Source: Ornithodoros turicata (Eukaryota; Arthropoda; Arachnida; Ixodida; Argasidae). From it: a stretch of DNA of 64,000 bases. The notes beneath the pieces were generated by a model. It did not search any database and was not told the DNA's origin. It saw only the letters and a program-made list of their open reading frames with translations. The number at the start of each line of letters is the position of its first letter. The stretch's first letter is position 1. A program made the translations under genes and the position numbers. Positions 43,501 to 55,300 of the stretch are shown here, in pieces. The stretch spans positions 88,578,160 to 88,642,159 of the forward strand of contig NC_088202.1 in assembly GCF_037126465.1 (NCBI RefSeq). Reading direction: 5' to 3'.

Positions 43501-46500
43501 ACCCCTTCCCTTCCAGTCCGCAAAGCGCCGTGCGCACATGCTGTAGGGTTTTAAATGCTTCGGTTAGGGGAAGTCCTATTGTCTCCAACTTCGTCATACT
43601 AGCTGTCAGCGAGCTAAAGTGGGCACTAATGTAAGCCAGGTCCATCTCAATTTCCTGGTTGCTGAAGAGTTCTCTCGCTGCACTTACGGATACAGCATCG
43701 TCTGGAAGCTTCTGCAGAACCGCTTTCACAGCGCGAAAGTGCTCAGAAAAGTACATGGCCGCACTTAGCCATGTACCCCATCGTGTAAGAACCGGTTGCG
43801 GTGGCAGTGCATACTCTCGGAAAGCTGCAACTCTGGATGGAGCCTTCAAAAAAACCTTCTTCGTGTTGGAAATTAGAGCGTCCACTTCAGGGAAGGAATA
43901 GCGAATGACTTCAGCAACGCGGTGCATGGCGTGAACGACACACGTAACGTGAATCATCTTTGAGTACAGCACTTTGAGTCCTTTCCCAGCTTTACACATG
44001 TAGGAAGCACCGTCACTCACGAAGAGAAGAACCTTTTCGTACTGTATGTTTCTGGGCCAGAGAAGTTCCAGAGAGGCCGTAAAAAAACGGGCGATAGTTG
44101 AATGATTCACTTTGTCTAGGGCCTCAGTGTTCAGTAAGATTGGGCGAGATGCTTCATCCTGCTTCAACGCACCCACGACGAAATTTGCCACATAGCATCG
44201 GTGCTTTCGTCCACGGACACCCACACGTAGTTGTCGCCAATCTCGGTCCTGATTTTAGTCAGAGTCTCTTCGTAGCACTCTTTTACGTATCTTTTCCGCA
44301 GCGTTGACTCGTCGGGTACGCGTTCCTTCGTATACTTCTCCAAAAAGCACTGGAGATCGCCGTTCGTTAGTTTCCACAAGGGTATATCTGCGGACAAAAA
44401 CGCCGTGCACAGATCCTTGGAGAATTCGTTACCTTTTGACCGTCCATTGAACGCATCAGCCAGGAGTTGTGGAGTTGCAACCTTCTTCTTGTTGACACTT
44501 GAAATGTGCTTCTGGGTGGCGATGTGTTGAACAACATGATACCGCTTCTCGCTGGCGACAGCAGTTTCACATGCCGTACAGAAGAGTATGGTTCCATCTG
44601 TTGAAAATCCCTCGCCGAATTCGGCAATCCATCGTCTGCAACGAACTGCTGGTGCTGCTTTTCCCTTCGGCATGCTCGGTTTGACGCTGGAATTCCGATG
44701 ACCGCTGATCGTAGCGATGACTATGTCTGGACCACACTACTTTGGACTACCAAAAGACAAGAAAGCCTCACATAGCAGTGAGGTGAACAGTCCAATGACA
44801 GGTCGTCTTAGTATCCTCTCTTTGGGCGACCCGTGCCTTGAGAGAGGCTACCAAAAGGGGGCAATTGTCCTGTACGTGACAATGTAACTGCAGTCCAAAA
44901 CTGGTAGGTCACTCTTTTGGCCTATAAAGGTCGCGTGCTCTGAGTCAGGCGATGAGCCAAGAGGGCACGGAAATCGAGCTAATGCATTCCTTTTGCTTTT
45001 GTGATGCGACTGTAGTGTGACTCCCGCCTGCAGGTTCCCCGCGTGGGCCAAAAAAGGCAGTTACGAAACACAACAAGCGGAAAAAAGGCAGTCAAGGGAC
45101 AAAGCTGGCAAAAAGGCAAATAAGCCTGAAAATGTCTCATTTAGGCATTTATAGGCGTTTTCAGGCAAATGCCTACAAATCCGGGCCCTAGTCTTCACAC
45201 ACTCTGTATAAGGGCACTCCGAGCACTTCTGTAGTCGAGGATGATGCGAAACTTTGCGCGAGGTGTCTTCCGGGAGTTAATCCGACTAGGACCTTCCCAT
45301 GGTCGCAGCATGTCGAACCAAAGAACATATTGGATAGCGGCACCAGTCGCGCTGTTTCGGCAAGGGTCACAAAAGGCACCATGAATTAGCCTTGAATGTG
45401 TGCGTAAGACACTACACAACGACACTTACCTCTGTGCGATTTCCGACGTCCGGGGTCATGGAGCAGTGGGAAAGGAAATGTTTTAAAGAATGCTGGAAGT
45501 CACTGCGTCTCTCCTGCCATAATGTGTACAGTAAACATGCTTGTTTATAATCACCCTGAACAGATGTAGCTCTTACAAAGATGCAAACGCATTCTGTTCT
45601 TCACGGGCTCCCAGCACTTGCAATGGATGTGTGACATCCCGCAAAAAAGTGCTAGCACATCTGGTTGCTCCACAATCTACATTCAGCGATTACAACACTG
45701 TTATGAACATAAATGCTCAGAATGGCTTCAAACTGTAGCAATTACTTTCATGTAAAGGCAGAAGTAGAAAGTCCCTTTGGAAAATTCGATTTCGCAACAC
45801 GCGGGACGTGGTGCCACTGCTTGAATGCACTCCGCGTATAGGGGTGGCAAAAAATTCAAAGTGCGCCTACCGATCAAGTCCAAATTTTGATTTTTCTTCT
45901 GTGCATATTCTAAGGGACTACCTAATACATATAAAATTTTCGAGGCAAGTTTCTGGTGGGGTTTTTTAGATAAAGGCTTCCGAAATTGGTCATTTTTCGG
46001 TATGGTGGTACTTAAAAAGGTATCGCTTATGTTCCTGACAGAGTACAGTAGCACATTATATATAATTCGATTGCCCCATGAATGACAAATTAAACGGCAT
46101 AAAGCTCAATCTTATGCGTTTTTTACATCGCCCACAAAGTTGCAGTGAATATGGTGCTTTTCGGCACTTTGAGTCAACTTTGATATTTTTTGCAGACAAA
46201 CAAGAACTGACACATCACTGCCAACCCAGGAGCCTATTGTGCCCTAGGTGGTCTAAAGCCAGATCAAGAAATTACTACGATGCGACAAATAGCTTTGTAG
46301 GGAACGCTCAAACCTGCGTGCGACGACATTGTCTTCTGAGAGGCAGTTTTTTCCTCCTCTCCTATTTCCCGAACCGCGCACCGCAGAGAATTCCGAAAGC
46401 GTTTATTTCTCTTAACTCACTGATGGCTTTGACATATATTTTTTTCCGCTCCATTCGAGACATCAAGTGTACCGGATTGTTCGATTTGAGATGGAACTAG

Positions 46501-49500
46501 CCTTGTATGCTAGCACTCAATTGTCAATGGTTCAGTGAAGAAGTGCCACTGCAAAGTCAATCATCTATCAAGTCTGGCCTCCAGGAGCAGGCACAGTTAA
46601 TTTCCTTCGTCATGCTGATTGATGATTTTCACAGTCAGGCATGATGAGAGCCTTGCACCTGATTGAGTGATCGTTAGTGTTTCAAACATCAGTCTCTTCT
46701 CAGAGTTGGTAGAAAAATGTTTTGTCTCCCAAACTTCAGACGTTTAAATTTGCAGGACTATAATAACTATGTATAAGCAAGCAAACACTTCCATGGCAAC
46801 CACTGTAACTGTAAATTTTGTTTGCATGCATGTCATTACAACCACAGTTATTTATTATTAATTAAGTTATTAACCACTCGCATTATGCACTAGGACTTGC
46901 CCACGTCACCACATTCTGAGAACACATTCTCGCGACTACAGTGGGTACAAGCACTTCAAAAATTGTGGCAAGTAATGTGACTACAGAGATTAATTGGTTT
47001 GGACATTCTTTCTAAAACAAGACAAGTAGAACTAATGAACTGCTTGTCTAGCATTTTACGCAACAACAGTCACTGACCTGAAGGATGAATGTGATGCTTT
47101 CCATAGTCACACATTCACTGGACTCGCATGAACTCATGATACTTGAAGTCAGCTGTGATGCATTGTGTATATTGTTCCACATTTTGTTCAAGTCATCAGG
47201 CTCCACAAGTTTCTTTGATGTATTATCCATCTGGGGTATGCTCTCGGCATATTTTTTCCATGTTGATGGCGAGAATGATAATGTTTCAAACAGGGACTTG
47301 TATGTTGCTGTTGTGCCTTCCATGTCATGAGATCTGCAATCAATGGGTTATATCGGAACAGCATTGGCACTTGTATTACAAATTGGAGTTTTTGTTTCCT
47401 ATATGGCAACCACAGATATTCCGTAAAAACATTTTTAGACCCCACACTCCTAGCTAGTGGAAAAGAATATGGCCCATGTACTGGATTCCACACATAAAGG
47501 TGCCTTTGTGTTCTTGTGAACAACAACAAAAAAATTCTGATATGCAGGCCACATTGCATAACTAAAACGGTGAAGTACACCACATAATGGAAAAATCTTA
47601 AAATCCACAACCACGTTTACTGTCTGAAATATTCCAGAACTTTTTGATGAAGCATAAGTGCAACTCCAAAGTATTAATGCGTTAGCATTAGGAGTGTCAA
47701 AATGGAAAAAAGCTGTATGTGTGTGTGTCTGTCTATGTGGTGTGTCTGCATATGAGATGGTGAAGCCTCACTGAGGTAGAGGTATAAATGGACATGTAAA
47801 GGGGATATAAGAGGGTAAATGTAAATGGAGATAAATGATTTGAAATTGAAGTAGTTGAAGGTAATTAAGAGTATGAGGTAAGAGTAATTAAAAGTTATTA
47901 GAGGTAATTAAAGCAAGAAAGTTGAGTTTAAGGGTTATGAATGTAAAACATATGTAATTAAGAGAAACAGTAAATGAAATTAAGGGTTACCGGAGATAAC
48001 GAAATGAAATTAATGTCAATTACAGAGAAATTGAAAGTAATTAAAGGGTAAATGAGAGTAATTGAGGCTAATTAAAGGTTAATTAAATGGATTTCCATAA
48101 AGTAATTGAAAGTGTCGAACTGGAAGTCAAGTATAGACGGAAAGTGGACAATCGGAAGTCAAGTATGGACTGAAAAAGGCGCTTAATGCTAACACATTTC
48201 TCTCGCATTTACCACTAAATCGTCACTGAATTTTTGTTCACTATGCTGTACATCACAGCCTTTCATGACCAGCCTGACAAACTTTTGTGAGTGGCAAATA
48301 TAGTGCAGGTAGAGTCCACTCAAAACATGTTTTCAATATGGACCCAGCTTTATGCTCTTTCTACATCCATCAAATTTTACCAAGAAAGAGCAGCAAGCTG
48401 GAAAAGCACGAGCTGCACTATCTTTCAGATTTCAAAACAGAAACGCTTGCTTTATTGTCAGTAATGCTGATATAGTTACTCAAGCAATGGATTAAGTTAT
48501 CAAAATGTCACCATCTTAGTGTGGGAAAGATGCCATTGCTCAAAGCAGCAATGGTAGTGTGCTTTGCTGCACGCCATTTCCTGGCGTTCTCTGCAGCACG
48601 TCGCTTATGTTCATTTTCTTTAGAAAACACGTCCGCATCTCCCGCAGCAATGGTAGCGCCCCCGACGACAAGTGAATTACACATCTAGCTTTTATGCGCA
48701 ATTTTCAACAGTTCATGTGTAAAAAAAAAGAGTGAACAAGAAAGCAGTATAACACTTGCCTTTTCTTAGCCCTAATTCTCTCGGACAGGTTGTGAAATAG
48801 TGCTGTTACATATGCTGTCTGCATTGGCCTACTTTCTCTAAATGAACTGGAATTCAGATACTCCATAACAATGCCTTTTGGTATGATATTGTACTCAGAC
48901 AGCCTGTAAGCAAGGGATTCATAATCAATTGGCCTTGGCAAGTGTGTGCAAAAAAGTGCCTAATGTTTACGAATACGAAAAATTTCCTTACGTTACATCC
49001 ATAGTGTCTTCCAATACATGCAAAAGCCACTCACACAGACGAACCAAATTTTTTGCTGTTAACCAAGAGGCTATAATTGGACTGTATGTGAGCAGTAGCT
49101 GGAGTGCAGCAGTAGCGAACTGTTCTTCTGTTATTCCACAAACCTTTGAGAGCAAGATACATGCAAATGTACTGGATGAGCAAATACTAGAACTAGTGTG
49201 CAAAACTGAAGCCAGAACATTTCTTTTATGTGCAGTTTCAGAAGTGAAAGTACGGATACTCTGCATGTTGAAATGGAGAGGCCAAACATCATTCATGACG
49301 TATGCCGTTATTAGTAAGCAGCACAAAATATTTCGTATTCAGCAGATTGCTAAGCTGATGTTCTGGCTCTTTGCCTAAATAGGAGGACTACCCAGTGGCG
49401 AGTACGTTCGAGTGTGCAACAGTGCAAAGGTATTTTGGGAGGCACTGCTTTTGAAGAGCAAACATATCATTTTACTGTTCATTATTTGCTAGGCAAAGCT

Positions 49501-52286
49501 TGGTTTCAAATCCTGTTGTATAAGCATTTCCATAACTGCATTTCAATAATACATTGCCCGATGGTTGCTTCACAGTGCCTCCCATTGGTACTGTTTTGCT
49601 GCACATTGTTCTCTGCATGTAACAGTAATGAACTTGGTATTGATAAAAAGAGGTATTCCTGACAAGCAATATGGATTTTATTGAAAACTTATGCATGGCT
49701 GAAGGAGTATGTATACTTACTCGTTGGTCCCACACCTGACAAGGGGCCATCATGTTAGCATGGGAGAAAATAAATGTGGCTGCTGCTGCTATGCTCTCTG
49801 TAGCAGCGTCACCAGTTGCCTCACTACACAGTAGAAGAGCCCTAATTTTCTGAATTTCTAGGAGCAACTGTGAACAAAAAGTGTGCTGGGAGTAAGTCAG
49901 CATAGCAGGGATACTGTCCAGTTGAGCTTTAAGTTGTTTTTAACAAACACTGGTGTGCAGATGAAGCAAGACAACATAAGTGCCACTCTCTTGGCTTTAA
50001 CAAAACCATAGCTAATTAAAACGTGAACCAGTGAGATGTCACAAAACCTTTGTACAAACTATAATGCAGAAATAATACTCAAAAAGCAATTTGTTGTGTA
50101 CAATAGGCCAATGTTTGCCACTAAAGAGACAGACTTACCAGGGCGTACAGCACTTCTTTTGAAGTAGGTAACGGTGCAAGCAAACTAGAGACTCTCTCAG
50201 TTGTCAACACTGGTTGTAAGTATGATAAGTCAATGTCCTCTAATGGTGCTTCTAAAGATGGTTTATTATTTGCTTGACTATATGATCTCCTGTAAGAGAG
50301 CAGTACGATGTGCACTTCACCCCAAGCATGAAAGATCTGCAAGGCACAATATGCACACTTGTCCTGGAAACAAGAAAACATAAGGCATGTTCAAATAAGC
50401 CAGGTATTGAGCCTGTTGGTTCACGTCAAAAGCAATAAAAGCAACTAAAGGAACGAGACAAAAGTTGTTCCTGCCGCAAACAACAAAGGTTTCAAATGCT
50501 GCGTACCAAGTATCCATCAGTACTGCAGTCTAGCATCTGTGATGCCAGCTTAGGTGTTTCGCCCATTAGGTCAGAAATCTTTGTAACGTCAACTGTTGGC
50601 ATTGTTGGTGCAGCTACTTGAATGTGGTGCAGGAATGTGCAGAATATCTCCACAGTGGTAGTGATCTCTCGAGTCACGTTGTTCTCGTTTGCTGCAAAGC
50701 AAAAGCACATGAACACGGGCAAACAACCATGAAAGTAAATGTGTTCGGTGTTATAGCTGTCTTTTGCTTTGCTTACATATAGCTGTAACTAACCTTTGCT
50801 GATTCCAATCCAGTATCGTAGCTGGTTTAAAAAAAGTGACCAACACTCTGTCAATTGCCCTGAAGACATTCCTGTGCAACACTTTGCAAACTTTTTCAGA
50901 AAGCTTGATGTGACATGTACAGGCCCTATGTCCTCCCCTTTCAAAGAGGACAAGGACGAGAAAATATTTCTCAGTAGCTTGGGGATGCGGAACAACTTTT
51001 CAAAAGTGAGGACAATATTCTCAAGGAGCATGTCCTGTGCATTCTTGATATCAGAATTTTCCTGTAATATGAAGAAAAGCATATTATAAAATCTCTCAGG
51101 TGTCTCAACAGATAAGTAAATTCAAATATGTATCTATTCTGCTTTGAGCGCAATAACTGTTAATGTTGATATGATGCTAGAACCGGCAGCTGGGAAACGT
51201 TTGCCGCCTTTACATGAATACGACACAAGCGTATCCTATCCAGTTGTCTAATTGAATCCACCCATGTAAACGGGTCAATTCGCTAGGACAGCATATCGTA
51301 TTTAAACCGCTAAACAGAGGTGGATCGAGGCGGGGAATGCACGTTCAGATTGCGCATGTAAAGAGACGATGCCCATCGTACGCATCGAGGGAAGAGGAGA
51401 GGACTGCGGGAACGGGTGTTCTGCTGCTGGCTAGTTGTGTTGTCTGCTACTCCTAGTTGGGATGAAAAAATGGTGACATTAGAGAGTTCCCAGCCAGAAT
51501 CTGTTTTCGACACCCGTAGAGCAGAGTTCATTCTGAAGTACGCATGAAAATAGGCCGTCAGTGCCATGTTTTCCGAATTTTAGTGTTCGGTGCTGAAGTA
51601 GTGGGGAACTGGTCACAGCAACATTTGTGGAAGCGCGCCTCAAACTTGCCGATATGAAACTGCATGCCGCCACCTTCGGTCTGGACTCGATGCTCATCCA
51701 TGTAAACGGTGGCGTGTCGTCTTCTCTCCGGTTTCGACTCGATTCGATACGTTTGTGTCATATTCATGTAAACGTGGCTATTCAAAAACCATGTTGCACG
51801 TGCACACAAGTACCGTAATCTCACGCGTGTAAGCCGCACCGCAGATAAATCGCAGGACCCGTTTTTAGGAACGTTTTGAAAGTTTTTGGGCAGGTAAGCC
51901 GCTGGCAATACGACGTGACTGATTTGTGCGAGGAAGGAGACCATAGAGCAGTGTTTCCCAAAGTGTGGTCCGCGGACCCCTGGGGGTCCACGAGAGTGTC
52001 CGTGGGGGTCCGTGACCGTCTCTCACATTTCAGTGAGGATTTTCGTCCCCACAAACACGCCTTCGTACATGCTGCCCGATTTCCTAACACCCAGAACTTC
52101 CAAAATTGGTACAAGCATGCTTCAACGGCTAGCTTCTAATTTCTGATAGAAAAGTCCTGCAATGCACGTTTGTCCACACATACAAACAAGAAGAAGAAAC
52201 CAGTCCGGAATCGTTTCTGAAGCTGTATCGAAAGCACGCAGCAGCTGACGAGGTTGCTGGTTATGCACTGGCTGTGACGGTTGTGT

Positions 52287-52317
<31 letters not shown>

Positions 52318-55300
52318 GGGGGTCCGTGAATTGGTTCCCATCGCTCCCGGGGGTCCGTCACCGCCAAAAGTTTGGGAAACACTGCCATAGAGAAGGCCAT
52401 AAAGCCTGTGATCCATACTCTGGGGTCGGCATGGTGCACAACAAAGGAGGTCAGTTCTAGTATTCTACCATGATCAGATTGTGCTCTTGTTGTGTGTTTT
52501 ACATGGATCGACGCGTCAGTGGCCTTCCAGGAGACATGAATCACTCTTACCACTTTCATTAAAGCTGCTTGGGGGAAGGCACCAGGAAGGTCAGTCTAAT
52601 CGAAGTTGAACGCGCCCCTGTTACGCATTGCTCATGCATTGGCAGGGCGGTGCTGTTCCAGGAACACTGTCGGCCCTTTCGTTAAAATCAGGGTATGGGG
52701 AAAATACCATGGCGAAAGAGTAATCAAATAAGCCGCAGAGCGCCCGTGAAAAAAAGAAATCGAGCATAAGCCACGGCTAATACGCGTGAAATTATGGTAG
52801 TACCTGACAGAAATTGTGTGTATCATCTGGTACCTCCCAGGCAAGACCAACTGTGAGTGTTAACAGCAGTGGAATTCTTTCTCACATGTGCTTGTGAGTA
52901 ATTCCCTTGTTGTGAGGAGATTGGCAGCAAAAATTATGTAATGTTAGGGTATAAAATACACATTACATAAAATTTACATTAAAATTTCCCATAGATGCTC
53001 TCTTTCATTTTTGTAACTTTCTATCACAGTTCAATATTGTTCAGGCACCCAGCCAATCAACCGTGATCAAGTTCCACCATGAACAGGAAAGTACCTGCAA
53101 AAGATAGTAACGAGATAAGAACAAATGCTCACCAAACTGTTGGTGACCCAGCACTTCTGGAGGGCTTTAACCATAATTCCTTCCACTAGGTTTGGAGAAA
53201 TGTGCATTGTCGTATTGACACAAGCAAACCAAGCAGCAGTTTTATAGTTAGTCTTTTCGAGGCAAGTTCCGACTTCCCGAAACCACTTCTTAGGTCTGAA
53301 TGAGCCTTTTTTCTTTTGGGGTAGTACCATTATTGCATGGTACTCTTCACTTATTCGGTACACCTCCAGCAAGTTATTGAAACATGACAGTTTCTGCTCT
53401 TCAGTCAGCTGAAGCACCTGCAGAAAGAAACACAACACTTGCATTCAAGCACAAAAACAACACTGAGTGAATGCAACACCATTGCATCAGTTATAAGCGT
53501 TCACACTGTGTTCCATTTGCTTATCCACTCCCATTTCTTTCGCTTGAAAACATTTCACCAGAACATTTAGAGCAGTCACAGAGGTATGTCTTCACCAGCG
53601 GAAAATGCAGTCCGTACATTGCGAGGGTCATATGTAAAACTACATAAAACGTATTTACTCGCTTATAGAACCCTAACATGAGTGCCAACAATTTTGGTAC
53701 TGCTTGGAGGAGACAAAATATCATTTGTTTCCGGGGCGTCCGACACTGACAACTTGAATTAAAGGTGGGGTTTATGCACATGAAGTGTGGGGTTTCAAGT
53801 TTTAAGCACGCACGCACCCACTGAGAGGCACTATCTTGTTTGGGGAAAAAAAGGTGCTGACTATACGTGAGTAAAAACGGTATGTCGCCCAAGGTGGGAC
53901 ATCCAGATTGAATCGAATGTATTCTCGTTAGTGTGTCTTCACACTTGCACGCATGAGGACACACTCTTGCCGAGAACTCTTCCCTGAGCTTGCATTTCGC
54001 TTCCCCTATGATCGTCAGCACTGTGTTGATGAACAATTAAACCGGAACAATGCTCCCACTGGAACAGCTTGATGAGCAAAGCATGCACAAGAGAGCTTTG
54101 GACTCCACAAAGTTTTGACTTCGGGACTGGCTCGTTAGCCAACACTTTAAGCAGTTCCAGTGGCTAGGTCGAGGAAGGGCCACGTGGAATTTGAAAGCAA
54201 TTCTGCTGTTCTGCCAAGTCTTTCTTCCATTCAGAGTTTGTTGCAGCATAAGTGGGACAAAAAGCCATCCCGCAGTCAGGCTGGTGGGACAGCAGGACTG
54301 AAACTGCAAACAGCGGGAGCTGTCCCACATAAATCAGGACACCTGGTCACTCTAGCCATACGAGAATATGGCGTACACCAAACAGATAAGTAGGCTGATT
54401 CACATTTTGTTGGCACCAATATTTTGCAATTTCCTTCAAGGGCATGCAAATGTGCTGTAAATAAGTTTTCTGCATATGATCAGCACACAAGCAACGGTCT
54501 GAAGCATGGGGGCACACTAGATTGTGACTCTGAGGCATCATGCACCCCCGTAAGCCAATCACAGACGTCCTTAGATTTGTGGGAAGATTTGATCTGTAGG
54601 AGTTAACTTGTTCCAAAGTAAGCTTTCCATGCCAATTTTTGTCCCCTGATGTCCCCAAGTTTGTCCCCTGATGTGGATTAATTAATGAAGACAACTTATA
54701 TTGGTTTTGCCAATATTTCTAGAAGTCATCAACGAAAGCAGTGTGGACTCAATACCTAATTCGATAAGAAAAAAAGAACAAAACTTAAATTTAATGACGA
54801 TGAATGGATGGGGAATTTCCTCGCCAGGGGCAATACTCTACCCCATTGTTAGCGGCAATGTGGTAAATGGAATAATGAGCCACCTCACAGTGAGGACCGA
54901 AGTTCTGTAGTGTCCAAAAGGTTTAAAAGCGCTTTTACAGCAGTGTGTTGGGTGGCTGGATTTGGTCATAGACAAGCAATTTTGACATAGTGAGAGGGAG
55001 AAAGAATTTTTTTTAAAAATGCAAACAGAAAAGGAAATGCTCTGGAAGCTGTATGAAGCACTACAGAATATGAACAGCAAGGAGTTATACTGGAGTTCAA
55101 ACACAGTCAACAAGGACAATCATATGGGAGTAGAATGTGTGTACCTGGAATTCTAGCTTCTTGAATGGAACATCAGATCTTATGCCAAGGAGTGTGACAA
55201 GATAGGCCAGTAATGCGACGTTGCAGTGTATGTTGCCAGATCTGTGTGCAAAAGTAGAAGCATATAAAGTAACACTGCACTTCGGCGGCGTCAGAAATTT

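Larger units (their letters stand above)
41356..46502. mobile_element. DNA element with about 1-kb terminal inverted repeats, interrupted by a hAT
   Basis: The arms 41356-~42357 and ~45525-46502 are inverted copies, with about 10 percent difference, starting GGCTAGTTCCATCTCAAAT. TTGT flanks both ends (41352-41355 and 46503-46506), a 4-base target duplication. Removing the nested hAT (43093-45190) leaves about 3 kb. The central part encodes readable pieces on - (for example VFRIQNFHFASEIGIAAI near 42900-42975, and VKKWAERQAINCMETAFGVA) that I do not recognise; stops interrupt them. It is in a URB2 intron. Superfamily is not known; Sola-type elements have 4-base duplications, but I could not confirm. 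Confidence 0.7.

Noticed and set aside
43308..43634. Open frame on + within the hAT element
   Set aside because: It is the antisense of the transposase C-terminal half.
48287..48475. Short URB2 exon (candidate near 48375-48415) to fill the phase gap
   Set aside because: It has fair splice sites and the right length class, but joining it to the exon at 47333 creates a stop codon.
53521..54330. Long open frames on the - strand between URB2 exons
   Set aside because: They cover a MITE (53645-53880) and lack homology to URB2 or good splice sites.
54347..54694. 115-codon open frame on the - strand
   Set aside because: No family motif and no in-phase splice sites with neighbouring URB2 exons.
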